This document shows positions 32,835-43,629 of a DNA stretch of 64,000 nt, piece by piece. How positions within the stretch are numbered: the stretch's first letter is position 1; each line of letters starts with the position of its first letter. The notes beneath the pieces were generated by a model. It made no database searches. It saw only the letters and a program-made list of their open reading frames with translations, and was not told the origin of the DNA. The stretch comes from Dipteris shenzhenensis (lineage: Eukaryota > Polypodiophyta > Polypodiopsida > Gleicheniales), in assembly GCA_047967505.1 (NCBI GenBank), contig CM106538.1; one strand, written 5' to 3'. A program made the translations under genes and the position numbers.

Positions 32835-32865
32835 GCCCTTTTGAGACCCCAATTCTCCCCTAATG
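32835..32865 (-). repeat. right terminal inverted repeat (candidate)
   Basis: Read on the minus strand from 32865: CATTAGGGGAGAATTGGGG, then TCTCAAAAGGGC. Partner of 27156-27186. Confidence 0.75.
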
Positions 32866-33237
32866 GGGTTTTGCTATGCTAAGCCCTAAACCCTAGTTTT
32901 AATTGCTTGCTGATTGAACATAGCTTGGATTTGGAATTTAAATTAGAATCTACTGAAGTATATGAATGATATGAATCAAATGATGAAAATAAAACCTAAA
33001 CCCTAAGCTATTAAAGGTACATACCTTTTATGCCTCATCGCGAAGGGTATCAACCACAGTGTCCAACTGGAATCCCTTTTTTGGAGGGTCTTGTACTTCT
33101 TGTTGACTTGAGGTGCCAGCTTCTTCATCTTTGTCCTAGAACAATGACCTTTGTAAATCTAGGCATTCCTCCTCCAACATAGCTCTACATCCTCGATCGC
33201 TTTCTGTGAGATGGATGGCCTCTAAATCACTAAGGCT
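32866..33237. other. flank of the inverted-repeat segment; no gene
   Basis: Contains 'aaccctaaaccctaag'-like telomere motifs (about 32883 and 32997). Nothing coding was seen. Confidence 0.5.
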
Positions 33238-33621
33238 CTAGTCATAGTAGCATGATATCTCAATGACTTTTGGATCGATGGGAGAATTGAAGTCAATGAC
33301 ATCCTCGTAGGTGCTATTTTCTAGCTGGCATGGCACCTCATCCCCTCGAAGACCAGTTTCCTCCATTACTTCTAAGAGGGTAAGGTATTCCTCACCCTCA
33401 ATAGCGATTGGATCAATCGATGCGAGGTTGGCTGCCTCATCAGGATTATAGGTGGAGGATGGGTATGGATGACTCGGATAGGTTGATAGGATGACTTGGC
33501 TCTCAACGTGCTTTTTGGCGAGGTCTATTGCATGCTCCTCAGGTTTATGGTCTAGGTTCACCTCGCCCGCTCTATGACTTGTAGAGACGAACCTGCTCCA
33601 CGATTGGTGGATGTAGGACAC
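33238..33621 (-). CDS. unidentified acidic 127-residue open frame
   Basis: An unbroken minus-strand frame, SYIHQSWSRFVSTSHRAGE..., with many Glu/Asp in its C-terminal half. Homologous-looking coding continues upstream (33730-33621: YEHATPLGDATSPPIHLI, one stop, then AALAILFTTSKLDEDV) in the same frame, so the true start is further upstream and the gene is broken. It is close to the Ty3/gypsy fragment on the same strand and may be part of that element. I do not recognise it. Confidence 0.35.
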   Translation of the reverse strand: MSYIHQSWSRFVSTSHRAGEVNLDHKPEEHAIDLAKKHVESQVILSTYPSHPYPSSTYNPDEAANLASIDPIAIEGEEYLTLLEVMEETGLRGDEVPCQLENSTYEDVIDFNSPIDPKVIEISCYYD

Positions 33622-34199
33622 ATCCTCATCAAGCTTGCTAGTTGTGAAGAGAATGGCAAGGGCTGCATCTCTCTATATCAAATGAATGGGAGGAGATGTA
33701 GCATCCCCAAGGGGAGTAGCGTGCTCATAGAGAGATAGAGCCTAGACATTTTCCATGGCCCTACCAAGAGTCTTCTTGAAGTTAGCGCTCTGGTTAAGAG
33801 CTCAAAATATCAAATGGGACGCATTGGTGAGGGGAGTTAGCAATCATGACAGATTGCCCATGGAGAAGTCTACCAGTAAACTAAAGAGAGGGATTATGGG
33901 CAGGAAGGAAAGATCTCGTGTGATTCTAGACCGAGTGGCTTGCAAAAGATAGGGTGAATTTGGTCTGCTTAGGCATGAGAATGAGTAGATGAAATCCAAC
34001 AATTAAAGGCTTCTCTAGGGGAAGCTATGAGTGTGGGAGGATGCTTGGGAAGACAAAAAATAGGGATGCTTGGGATGACAACTAAGGTTATGAGAAGTAG
34101 GAGTGTGAATAGTGAATGTGAAAATGACATTCAGTAATGCACTTTATATATTAGGGGCTAGTGCCCTAAAAATAAAAATAAAAACAATTAAAATAGAAT

Positions 34200-34395
34200 T
34201 CTCCCCCCCCCATCTCCTCCTCGCCCCTTCCTCTCTCCCCCCCACCCCTTTCCTCTCTCCCTCTCTCCCTTCCTCTCTACCTCTCCCTCTCTTTTTGTCT
34301 TTCTCTCCCTTCCTCCCTACCTCTCCCTCTCTTTTTGTCTCCCTCTCACTCTTCCTATCCCTATGCTTCTCCCTCTCGCTATCCCTATGTTAAGG
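34200..34395 (+). repeat. CT/C-rich low-complexity tract
   Basis: Runs of CCCTCTC and C9-type stretches. The open frame through it is Ser/Leu/Pro low complexity. Confidence 0.85.
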
Positions 34396-34429
34396 GGGAC
34401 TCTAGTGGGTAGGCTATTAGCCTAGGGTG

Positions 34430-35273
34430 GTTGTTGTCACTTGAGCCTTTGCTTCAATCCCTTTAGTGGCATAATTTATTGCAATGACAATATACTTACT
34501 TCTAACTCTTTAAATTGGCCCATGAAGTCCAACCCCCATTTTTGTTTCCAAGGATGCCTTAGGTGTAAACACATCATCCTACAATAAAGGTCTACTTCTT
34601 CTCTAAAAAACATGACACTGTTTGTAATACTTTTAACAATCATATAACATGGGATGCACCACCATAATCCAGATTGAATGAATTTTTTGTATGTTATTTT
34701 TGAAGAGGAATGTTTTCTAAACCACATTGATGAGATTCCCTTAAGATTGAATGTTTCTCATGCTTCATCACTACCCTTCTTAAGATACATTTGCATTTGT
34801 CTTTTATAGTTATCTAGTGATTGAAGTTTACTTTAGGCTCTAAGGCCAAACCTTACGTATTTGTTCTTGTTATTTCCTTGGGAAATATTGCAATAGAAAG
34901 ATATGAAGTACTTTGGTGATTGAAGCAAACCTTATGTGTGTGTTCTTATTATTTCCTTGGGAAATATTGCAATAGAAAGGTACTAAGTACTTACTTTATT
35001 CTTTTCATCATCTATTTCCAAGGATCTACAATGAATCAAGGATATTGTTCTCTAAGGTACCTATGACTCCATGCTTGACAAATATTTTACCTTGTGCTGA
35101 GTTCTTAGCTTATGAATTATAGTAAAGGTGAACTCTTGGAGTACCAACATCCACCTCATCACCATCAACATAGGAAAGTAATGTCTAGACTTTTGCATGT
35201 TGTATATCATGCCCAAAGGTTCGCTTTTAGTGGTGATGTACTTTCTGAGACTGATTGGACACCCTTCTTGCAC
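34430..35273 (-). pseudogene. Ty3/gypsy pol fragment (RNase H to integrase)
   Basis: Minus strand. LRKYITTKSEPLGMIYNMQK then SRHYF (about 35245-35180) match the gypsy RNase H motif Y-T-T-T-E-x-E-A-L-G-M-V. MRWMLVLQEFTFTIIHK follows. Further on, a decayed zinc-binding region and KWGLDFMGQF (about 34525) match the integrase W-G-L-D-F-M-G signature. Stops and shifts occur. Protease, main RT and LTRs were not found. Confidence 0.7.
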
Positions 35274-35279
35274 AAAAAA

Positions 35280-35515
35280 TACAATCCCTTTCCCTCTCTC
35301 CCTCTCGCTCTATCTCCCTGCTGTCCCTCTCCCTCTCTTGCTGCCTCTATCTCCCTCTCCCTCTCTTTCTGCCTCTGTCTCCCTTTCCCTCTCTTTCTGT
35401 CTCCCTCTCCCTCTCCAGTCTCTATCTCCATCTCCATCTCCGTCTCCCTCTCCCTCTCCTTTTGCCTCTCCCTCTCCCTCTCTTTCTATCTCCCTCCGCT
35501 TCTCCCTATCCACAC
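35280..35515 (+). repeat. (CCCTCT)n-type pyrimidine tract
   Basis: Hexamer-like CCCTCT/CTCTCT repeats. All four overlapping open frames on both strands are low complexity. Confidence 0.88.
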
Positions 35516-35627
35516 AGATTTGAAATTACAAACATCCGCATAGATTGAAAATTACAAACATTTATAGATTTGTCCCTCACACACCATAGAGAACTATCAC
35601 TTCAAAGTTTTAAATGATTTAACACAA

Positions 35628-36133
35628 TGAATGAAACATCACTTTGTATTTATTTGTTTTGTTCATACATCTAACAATGCCTCATGGCCAAGTGCATTGT
35701 TGAAGCACCGAGAATTCAAACACTTGATCTCAAATCTTTGGAACAAAAGATATGAGCCCATGCCATCATGTTTCTATTATTTCAGGAGTATGTGGGGGAC
35801 AACAATTCTTACAATGGATGTTTGTCTCATCCCTATATCTAACTTTGCGATTATTAAGTCTAAAATAATAGTCTTGGGGATGAATTAAACATCACTTTGT
35901 ATTATTTATTCTGTTCATACACCCAACAATACCTCATGGACAAGTGCATTGTTGAAGCACTGAGAATCCAAACACTTGATCTCTAATCTCTGCAACAAGA
36001 AATGTGAGCCCTTGCCATCATATTTCTAGTATTTCAAGAGTATGTGGGGGACAATAATTCTTACAAAGGTTGTTTGTCTCATCCTTGTATCTAACTTTGC
36101 GATTGCCAAGTCTAAAATAGTAGTCCTGAGGAG
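35628..36133 (+). repeat. 253-bp tandem duplication
   Basis: Copy 1 is about 35628-35880 and copy 2 about 35881-36133. They share 'aaacatcactttgtatt', 'aagtgcattgttgaagcac', 'gagtatgtgggggacaa' and 'atctaactttgcgatt'. They are clearly diverged. Copy 2 continues into about 150 bp of further sequence without a partner. Confidence 0.9.
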
Positions 36134-36500
36134 GGCTTACTATTGCTTCCCATTGCAGATTTTTCCATCTAAACCTTCTATAGGTGAACGACATGCAAAT
36201 ATTTTGCCTTCCAATGAAATACCTACAAAAATTGGAATCTGTCAATACATACTATCTTGTAACATTATAAATTTTCAAACAAATAAGAATTATTAGACAT
36301 AATTACCAAAATTTCACATCTGAAGTGTTCAATCGACATTGTACCAAGTCTTCATTATGACATGTTCTTGTTGTCCATCCATTGTCAAATAATTCAGACT
36401 GCCAGTCTAGGTCTAAGCTCTTGCAAGTATATGTTATCTTTGTTTTTCTCAAGTGCATACAACCAGCGAAGAAATCAACAAAACATGGGAATGGAAGAAA

Positions 36501-36710
36501 TCAGCTCAGCCTAGCATTTCTTCCACCAATAGTCGGCTTCATAGCATTTCTCACATCATTGAACATTCTATTTCTATATGATTCACTGATTTCTGTGCAT
36601 GGAAGCAGCCACTCTGGACTATCAAAAGAAGGCAAGGAAAGCGATTCTAATCTTCCATATTGGCCTTCTTGATCTAGCACTATGAACATTGAGTCATAAA
36701 AGAAGGTCAA
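36501..36710 (-). CDS. unidentified exon-like open frame
   Basis: Minus-strand frame of 69 codons with good amino-acid diversity (FDSPEWLLPCTEISESYRNR, then MFNDVRNAMKPTIGG). It reads like an exon or transposon fragment. No family was recognised, and no flanking splice sites could be fixed. Confidence 0.25.
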   Translation of the reverse strand: MTFFYDSMFIVLDQEGQYGRLESLSLPSFDSPEWLLPCTEISESYRNRMFNDVRNAMKPTIGGRNARLS

Positions 36711-36739
36711 ATATTATTTTGAAATATATAGATTACTTT

Positions 36740-36742
<3 letters not shown>

Positions 36743-36785
<43 letters not shown>

Positions 36786-36960
36786 TCTCTCTCTAGTATC
36801 TGCCTCAAATAATTAAAAAACATAGCAACTCCAAATTACTCTCTCTCTCTCTCTCTCCATCCCAACCCCCCCCCTCCCCTCTCTCTCCCTCTCTTTCTCC
36901 CCCACCCCCACCCCTGCCCCTCTCCCTCCCTCTCCAACCTTCTCTCTCTCTCCCTTCATC
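36743..36960 (+). repeat. (CT)n microsatellites and C-rich tract
   Basis: A CT run at 36743-36796, a second at 36838-36857, then a C-rich stretch to about 36960. Confidence 0.9.
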
Positions 36961-36980
36961 TCTCTATCCCTCCTCTACCA

Positions 36981-37278
36981 GAGAAGAAACAAATGTCAAA
37001 ATAATGGTATGGCTCTAAATATCATTCACCTCTATCTTCTCATCCTTTCTACCTTTTTGCAACAAACATATCGACGAACTGTGAGACAAAAGTGTAAATA
37101 AGAGTTAATTTTCAAAGTGAAATCACTTCATTACCTTGAAACTATGTGTTCTTTCTTCTGAAGTTGATTCTCTATGCTCCAATAAGGCAAAGAAAGAGGC
37201 AAAAATGATAAAACACCCTTTTTTGGTACTTTTTTTGAGAATAATCAGGTTGCATCTTTTGTTTCCAACACCCCCTCC

Positions 37279-37326
<48 letters not shown>

Positions 37327-37717
37327 GCCCTCTCCCTCTCTTTGTCCCTCCTCTTCTAGAGAAGAAACAAATGTCGAAATAATGTTATGGCTCTAAATAT
37401 CATCCACATCTATCTTCTCTTCCTCTCTACCTTTTTGCAACAGACATGTAGATGAATTGTAAGACAAAAATGTAATAAAGAGACTATTTTTCATAGCAAA
37501 ATCACTTCATTACCTTGAAACTTTGTGTTCTTTCTTATGAAGTTGATTCTTTATGCTCCAATAAGGTAGAGAAAGAGGCGAAAATGATAGAACACCCTTT
37601 TTTTATACTTCTTCTAAGAAGAAATAGGTTGTACATGTGGTTTCTAAGAAGGGAGTAGTACTATACGGATGAATGAAAGTGATAACAAAATAGGAGAGAA
37701 GCGAGGCGAATAGAGCT
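36981..37717 (+). repeat. 378-bp tandem duplication; host repeat of copia element B
   Basis: 'gagaagaaacaaatgtc' at 36981 and 37359 starts two copies. They share 'ggctctaaatatcat', 'tttttgcaaca' and 'gttgattct(c/t)tatgctcc'. The first copy contains a (CT)n run (37279-37322). The second is interrupted at 37718 by element B. The right part of the unit matches 62400-62660. Confidence 0.85.
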
Positions 37718-37908
37718 TGTGGGGGTTAAAGGTCACTGTGCCTTTACCTCGGTTATGTACAATACTCAAATACATATATAAATGAATGAAAAAGAAGATT
37801 AGGGTGGTTCTGCACCCACCAAAACTTGTGGCTCTCTGTCTGTCTCTCTGTCTCTCTCTCTCTCTCTCTCTCCTTCTTCCGTTCTTGCTTCCGTTGAGAG
37901 CACTCTCA
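37718..37908 (+). repeat. 5' LTR of element B
   Basis: 191 bp, TGTGGGGG to CTCTCA. It holds a (CT)n stretch near 37850-37872 and is short for a copia LTR. A TATATAA-like stretch near 37775 could serve as promoter. Confidence 0.93.
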
Positions 37909-37910
37909 GC

Positions 37911-37922
37911 TGGTATCAGAGC
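37911..37922 (+). promoter_or_regulatory. primer-binding site of element B
   Basis: TGGTATCAGAGC, two bases after the LTR, complementary to the 3' end of initiator methionine tRNA, the usual copia primer. Confidence 0.9.
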
Positions 37923-39339
37923 CCGGGTGATCTAGCTGAGCGTGCGTGAATGCCTGGAAGCTCAGCAGCTCTGTGAGAGGAAGGAGAAGCTCTGTGGGAA
38001 GCTTTGTGGGTGACTTTACTTGCATCCGAGTGTGTAGAGACCTTGGAGGAACCTTTGGAAAAGTCACTTTGGTTTTGCGAAGTGGTTTTGAGAGCTTGTT
38101 AAGTGTTTTCAAAGAAAAAGTCGTTTTTTGAGCTTTTCCCTGTTCCGTTCGATGACAGAGACTCTGTATTGACTTGTAGAGGCAACTATTGCTTGCTTTT
38201 GGTGTCCACTTCACTTCAGGAGCTTGGAAACACCTTCATTCTTGAATCTGGGATCATTTCATTGGATTTCTGACTCACTGTGTCAGTTTCTGCGTTTTTT
38301 CCCCTGGTGTTGGATATCAAGTTTGGAGCAACCATTTGCAGATCTGTCAGTTCTGGTGGACTCAGGAGGTCCTAAAACTTCTATGTTGCTCATCATTCGC
38401 ACTTTGGTGGAGTTTACAAATAGCTCTGTTTCCAAAAACGTTTTTTAGTCCGTGTGTTGGACCCAATGATTGAGACCACGGTTTCCAAAACCGTCTATAC
38501 CATTGCGTTTCGGACGCCCAAAAATCCCAACCTATTAGTTCTTGCGCGATTCGGTGGAGGATTTTCAGAGTTATAGATCTCTGTGTATTCGATTTCATCT
38601 CTCTGTTATGCATTTTTCATTCTAAGGTTTTGAAACCTTAGATTTATGCCACATGGCAGTGGATAAGTGTTGACTCCCATTTCTCACTCATCGGTTGGGA
38701 TTTTGGAGTTTCGGCAGAAGAGAGATATTTGCAGATTTTCTTGCTGAGTCCGATTATGCAATGGCGCCCATGTTTTGAGGCATCTCAGGTTCTATTTTCA
38801 GTAGCGGTCATTACCGTGGGACTATGATTTCTTGAGCATACCTTATGCAGATCACTCTGGTTGCAGTGTGCGCTCATTCGTGGTATGCATTGGGTTGCAG
38901 TGGATGATTTATAGGCCATTTGGATGCATTATGGTCCTTATTGGATGCGCTGATAGGCCCAAATTGCCTTGTGGGATGCTATTTTTTATGGACGCTTTGC
39001 ACATGGATGCTATTTTATGCTGAGGGACAGCTTTGACACATTGCAAGTGATGCACTGATAGTGCTATGCTCTCTTGGATGAGATATTATTGATGCATATG
39101 CCAGTGGACGGTGTTTATGCTTGAGTCATTTGGCACTTATTGGCATTTTCTTTTGGGCCAGATTTGCTCATATGGATGCATAGTATATGCACATGAGTCA
39201 GATGCATCTTTTGATGCTTTGAGCTTTGAGTTTTGGTAATATTTCACTCTATTGTGGCATACACATTTGGGTGCACCTGGTATTTGGTGTGATTCTCTCT
39301 TGCAGGCACTAGCATTTGGGATTTTGTTTCATTTGCATC
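37923..39339 (+). other. long untranslated leader of element B
   Basis: 1.4 kb with no long frame but conserved with element A. The 3' part (38830-39190) is rich in GGATGC/TGCATT-type short repeats. Confidence 0.75.
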
Positions 39340-40104
39340 ATGGCATCCTCTTCCATGTCTGAAAAGGAGTTTTTCAGCATTAAAAAGATTGATGGGACAA
39401 ACTTTTCTTTGTGGAAAGAACAAATAAGGGATGTGCGTATTCAAAAGAAGCAGATTAAACCCTTGGTAGGGATTGAAGCTAAGCCTACAAATATGTCTGA
39501 GGATGATTGGAATGAGTTGGATGCATTAGCAAAGTCTACTATTAGACTTCATCTTGCAGAGTCAGTATATTTCATAGTAGTAAATGAGTAGACTACGGAA
39601 GATTTGTGGAAGAAACTGTGTGCCACTTATGAGAAGGAAACTGACTCTAATAAAGTTTACCTCATGAAGAGGTTGTTTGAGCTGCAGATGAAGGAAGGGG
39701 TCTCCATTGCTTCTCACTTGAATGAATTCAATATTATTTTCAGCCAGAGCTTCAGGCTCAGAAGATGAATTTTGATGCGGAGACTAAGGCAATATTTCTC
39801 TTATGTTCATTGCCATCCTCATGGGATACCTTCCGTACAGCTGTTAGTAACTCTGCACCTGGTGGAGTATTGAAATTTGATGATGTTGTGGGTAGCTTGT
39901 TGGCCGAGGAGATTAGACGGAAGTCTATGGATGGCAACAAGCAGGATGCAGCCTTAAATGTGCAAAGGGGCAGATCACAGTTCAAGGGGAAGTCCCAAGA
40001 AAGAGGGAAGTCTCGTAGCAAATCCAGGGCACGGAACATTGAGTGTTACCACTGTGGCAAGAAGGGCCATATGAAAAAGGATTGCTACAAGCTGGCAAAA
40101 GGAT
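39340..40104 (+). pseudogene. gag of element B
   Basis: ATG at 39340 (MASSSMSEKEFFSIKK), then DGTNFSLWKEQIRDV. The frame is stopped by TAG at 39589-39591, where a sense codon is expected before TTEDLWKKL. A frameshift occurs near 39745. The last part is open from 39765 and ends in an intact zinc knuckle, CYHCGKKGHMKKDC (about 40046-40087). A further shift near 40090 separates it from pol; gag and pol would be one frame in an intact member. Confidence 0.88.
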
Positions 40105-40170
40105 AAGAAAAAGAATGCAAATTGGGGTGCAAATCAAAAGGAAGAGAGTCCAAGGGAGGACAAAGGAAAA

Positions 40171-42620
40171 GTGAAGATCGAGGAGATCAATGCAGTCACA
40201 CATGATAGTGACAATGACGTTCTTTTCATGTCTAGTTTATCTGCAGAGTTGCTTACCACTTCAGATGATGCATATTCCCAGGATTGGATTTTGGATTCTG
40301 GTGCTTCATTCCATGTTACTCCCCATAGGGAATGGTTCTCCACTTATGACAGTGGAAAGACAGGTTGTGTGCATCTTGGAAATGACTATGCATGTGACAT
40401 AGTGGGAGCAGGTGACATAAAGTTTTCTTTTGCAAATGGGTCTGCATTTGTTTTGAAACATGTGAGACATGTGCCTAAGCTGACCAAGAGTCTTATTTCA
40501 GTGGGTCAGCTAGATGATGCTGGTTTTCACACCACTTATGGCTTTCAGAGTTGGAAAATTCAGAAGGGCTCTATGCTTTTGGCCAGGGGTGCCAAGTGTG
40601 GGACTTTGTATCCCTTACATGTATCAGGGGTATTTGATCATGTTGTTGCAATAACCGAGCAGCCAAGCACTTCTTTGTGGCATTGCAGGTTGGGGCACAT
40701 GAGCCAGACTGGAATGAAACTCTTATGCCATTTGGGTTATGTACCGCATTTGAGTTTCTCTGATTTTGAATTTTGTGAGCACTGTCTCTATGGGAAGCAG
40801 ACTAAATTAGCCCATAAAAGAAGGGGAAAGAAAGAGTTTGAAAAGCTTGATTTGGTGCATTCAGACGTATGTGGTCCCATGCCTACACGGTCATTAGGCG
40901 GGGCTGAATAGTATGTGACATTCATTGATGATGCAACTAGGAAAGTGTGGGCTTATGCTATAGCTCGGAAGAGTGATGTGTTCCAGGTATTTTAGAAATG
41001 GCTGGCCTTGGTTGAGAATCAGTCAGGTAGAATGCTTAAATGCCTCGGTGGAGAGTATCTCTCTCATGACTTTCAGCATTTCTGTGATACACGTGGGATT
41101 AAGAGGGAGCTCACATCCCCTCGTACTCCAGAGCAAAATCCAGTTGCAGAAAAGATGAACCGTACCATTCAAGAAAGGTTGCAATGCATGCTTTCCAATG
41201 CAAGTCTTTCTGGTGGTTTTTGGGCTGAGGCAATGAAGACTGCAGTACATGTGATCAATAGATCACCTAGTAAGAGTTTGGATGGTGGTATTCCTGAAGA
41301 GGCATGGAGTGGCAAGAAGCCCTCTTACTCTCATTTGCGTATATTTGGGTGTGAGGCATATGCACATGTGCCAAAAGAGCTTCGAAAGAAGCTAGATCCT
41401 AAGTCTTGGAAATGCATCTTTCTGGGTTATGGTGAAAGTGGAGAGATGGGCTATCGTCTCTGGGATCCAGAAGCAAAGAAGATCATACGCAGCCATGATG
41501 TAGTCTTCAATGAGAAGAAGATGCATAAGGCACCCATGAGGGATGTGGAAATGAGGAGAATCACTTTCCAAGATGTGAATCCACCTGCATATGTTGAGAG
41601 ACAGCAAGCTGTCCATGCACCAAATGTGCAAGAAATGGTACCACCAAGTACTCCCACAGGTATACAATCAAGGGTAGATGATGGATCATCTATTGGTGGA
41701 AATGATGAGCCAAATGTGGCTGATATGCAAGTGGGACAGCAAGCTGAAATGCCCTTGAGAAGATCATCTAGAGTGTCTAGACCACCTGATAGGTTTGTTC
41801 CAGGGGTAGACTATGTGATGCTTACTGATTGTGGGGAGCCTTCTTGCTACAGAGAGGCTATGATGCGCGAGGATCAACGCAAGTGGGAGTATGCTATGCA
41901 ATCAGAGATGAGTTCACTTATGAAGAATAAGACTTGGGACTTGGTTTCTTTGGCACATGGAAAGAAAGCATTGCCATGTAAATGGGTCTACAAAATGAAG
42001 GTCACAGGTGACGATGTGCCTAGGTACAAGGCCCGTTTGGTTGCTACTAAAGGGTTCAAGCAAGAGAAGGGTGTGAACTTTGATGAGATATTCTCTCCGG
42101 TTGTGAAGATGACCACACTTAGATGCATGCTTGGACTAGTGGCAGTAGAGGATATGGAGCTTATGCAGATGGATGTCAAGACAGCTTTCTTGCATGGGGA
42201 TTTGCATGAGGAAATTTACATGGTGCAGCCGGAAGGCTTTGAAGAAAAGGGCAAAGAGCATTTAGTTTGCAAGCTGAAGAAGAGTCTCTATGGTCTTAAG
42301 CAAGCGCCTAGAGAATGGTATCAGAAGTTTGATGCTTTCATTCGGTCCCAGGGTTTTAAAAGGAGTGAAATTGATCACTGCCTCTACACTAAAAGGGCTA
42401 AGGATAATAGCCTGATAATCCTCGCACTATATGTGGATGATATGCTATTGGCTAGTAAGAATACTTATGAGCTAGATGCATTAAAGGCCAAGTTGCATGA
42501 GGCCTTTGATATGAAGGATTTGGGACTTGCAGGTCATATTCTTGGTATGCGCATCACGCGTGATCGGAGTAGGAAACTCCTTTGGCTTTCACAAAAGAGT
42601 ATGTTACAAAAGTATTGCAG
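40171..42620 (+). pseudogene. protease, integrase and reverse transcriptase of element B
   Basis: The protease has WILDSGASFHVTPHREW with catalytic D-S-G intact. The GAG-pre-integrase region has LWHCRLGHMSQ and FCEHCLYGK. The integrase D-D-E triad is readable in HSDVCGPM, FIDDATRKVW and PEQNPVAEKMNR. The RT has FDEIFSPVVKMTTLR, MDVKTAFLHGDL, LYGLKQAPREWY and the intact catalytic YVDDM (about 42430). TAG stops at 40909 and 40993 lie inside integrase; the element A equivalents are tyrosine and glutamine. Frame is lost near 42600 (SQK|EYVTKVLQRF). Confidence 0.93.
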
Positions 42621-43391
42621 CGTTTCAATATGGAGGGGGGGAAGGCAGTGAGTACTCCATTGCCTCCATATGTGAAACTGAGTCATACAGATAGTCCCAA
42701 ATCAGATGAGGAAAGGGCCATGATGGCCAAGGTTCCTTATGCATCAACAGTTGGGAGTCTTATGTATGCTATGATAGCTACTAGACCAGACATTGCATTT
42801 GCAATGGGAGTTGTTAGCCGGTATATGGCTAATCCAAGAAAGAGGCATTGGGAGGCAGTTAAGTGCATCATGAGGTACATGAAGGGTACCAAGGAGATGT
42901 GCATCTGCTTTGGTAAAGGAGACATGCGTGTACTTGGGTACACAGATTCAGACTATGCAGGGCATGTGGATAGTAGGAGATCCACTTCTGGTTATGTGTT
43001 CACCTTTGCAGGTGGTGCAGTGTCATGGATGTCTCGCACACAGAAGTGCGTTGCTTTGTCTACCACAGAGGCTGAGTATGTTGTTGCAGCCACAGAGGGT
43101 TACAAGGAGGCTATATGGCTTGATCGGCTAGTGGGAGATTTATGGATTCATACAGGTGTACCGACATTGCATAGTGATTCCATGAGTGCTATTCAGCTAG
43201 CACGGAATCCGGTCTTTCATGCAAAGACCAAACACATTGAGGTCAGGTACCATTTCATCAGGGAGGTACTTGAGGACAAGCGCATAGAGCTTGTCAAGGT
43301 TCATACATATGATAACCATGCAGATATGCTGACGAAGAGTCTACCTAGTCAGCAGTTTGAGTATTGTCATGTATTGATGGGCATTGGATAG
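42600..43391 (+). pseudogene. RNase H of element B
   Basis: Open to TAG at 43391, continuing pol in a shifted frame. Standard copia RNase H: GYTDSDYAGHVDSRRSTSGY, then VSWMSRTQKCVALSTTEAEY, SDSMSAIQLARNPVFHAKTK, HIEVRYHFIREV and the terminal ADMLTKSLP. The catalytic acidic residues are present. Its partner RT lies just upstream. Confidence 0.9.
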
Positions 43392-43444
43392 TATGCTCAC
43401 TGGTTGTTCTCCCTTAAAGGCACATTGTCCTTTAAGTGGGAGGT

Positions 43445-43629
43445 TGTGGGGGTTAAAGGTCACTGTGCCTTTACCCCGGTTATGTACAATACTCAAATAC
43501 ATATATAAATGAATGAAAAAGAAGATTAGGGTGGTTCTGCACCCACCAAAACTTGTGGCTCTTTGTCTGTCTGTCTGTCTGTCTCTCTCTCTCCTTCTTC
43601 TGTTCTTGCTTTCGTTGAGAGCACTCTCA
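43445..43629 (+). repeat. 3' LTR of element B
   Basis: 185 bp, preceded by the purine tract AAGTGGGAGG (43434-43443). It differs from the 5' LTR mainly in its GTCT/CT microsatellite. Confidence 0.93.

Larger units (their letters stand above)
27156..32865 (-). mobile_element. candidate DNA transposon carrying transposase-like and histone H3-like genes
   Basis: The ends are a 31-bp inverted repeat with one mismatch: CATTAGGGGAGAATTGGGG begins both, reading inward from 27156 and from 32865. Weaker inverted similarity continues for tens of bases (AGTG...CTAAT...CAAGGG). If the element proper starts at GGGG, it is flanked by TA on both sides. The next few hundred bases are CT-rich on the left and GA-rich on the right, i.e. 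also inverted. Inside, on the minus strand, are the transposase-like gene and then the H3-like gene. That one mobile unit contains both is an inference from the paired ends and shared strand. Confidence 0.55.
37718..43629 (+). mobile_element. Ty1/copia element B, structurally complete
   Basis: Full layout: 5' LTR (37718-37908), primer-binding site, 1.4-kb leader, gag, protease, integrase, RT, RNase H (copia order), polypurine tract and 3' LTR (43445-43629). Both sides carry GAGCT (37713-37717 and 43630-43634), the expected 5-bp target duplication. The LTRs differ at only four or five bases plus a microsatellite length change, so insertion was fairly recent. Coding defects are in-frame stops at 39589, 40909 and 40993 and frameshifts near 39745, 40090 and 42600. 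It is the intact-structure relative of element A and could still be mobilised in trans. Confidence 0.95.

Noticed and set aside
35197-35548. Several overlapping 70-140-codon frames on both strands
   Set aside because: They all read through the CCCTCT tract; frames open in all phases are typical of simple repeats.
37911-37922. tRNA gene fragment
   Set aside because: The match to initiator tRNA is confined to 12 bases next to an LTR; it is a primer-binding site. No full tRNA cloverleaf was recognised anywhere in the window, though a tRNA search program was not run.
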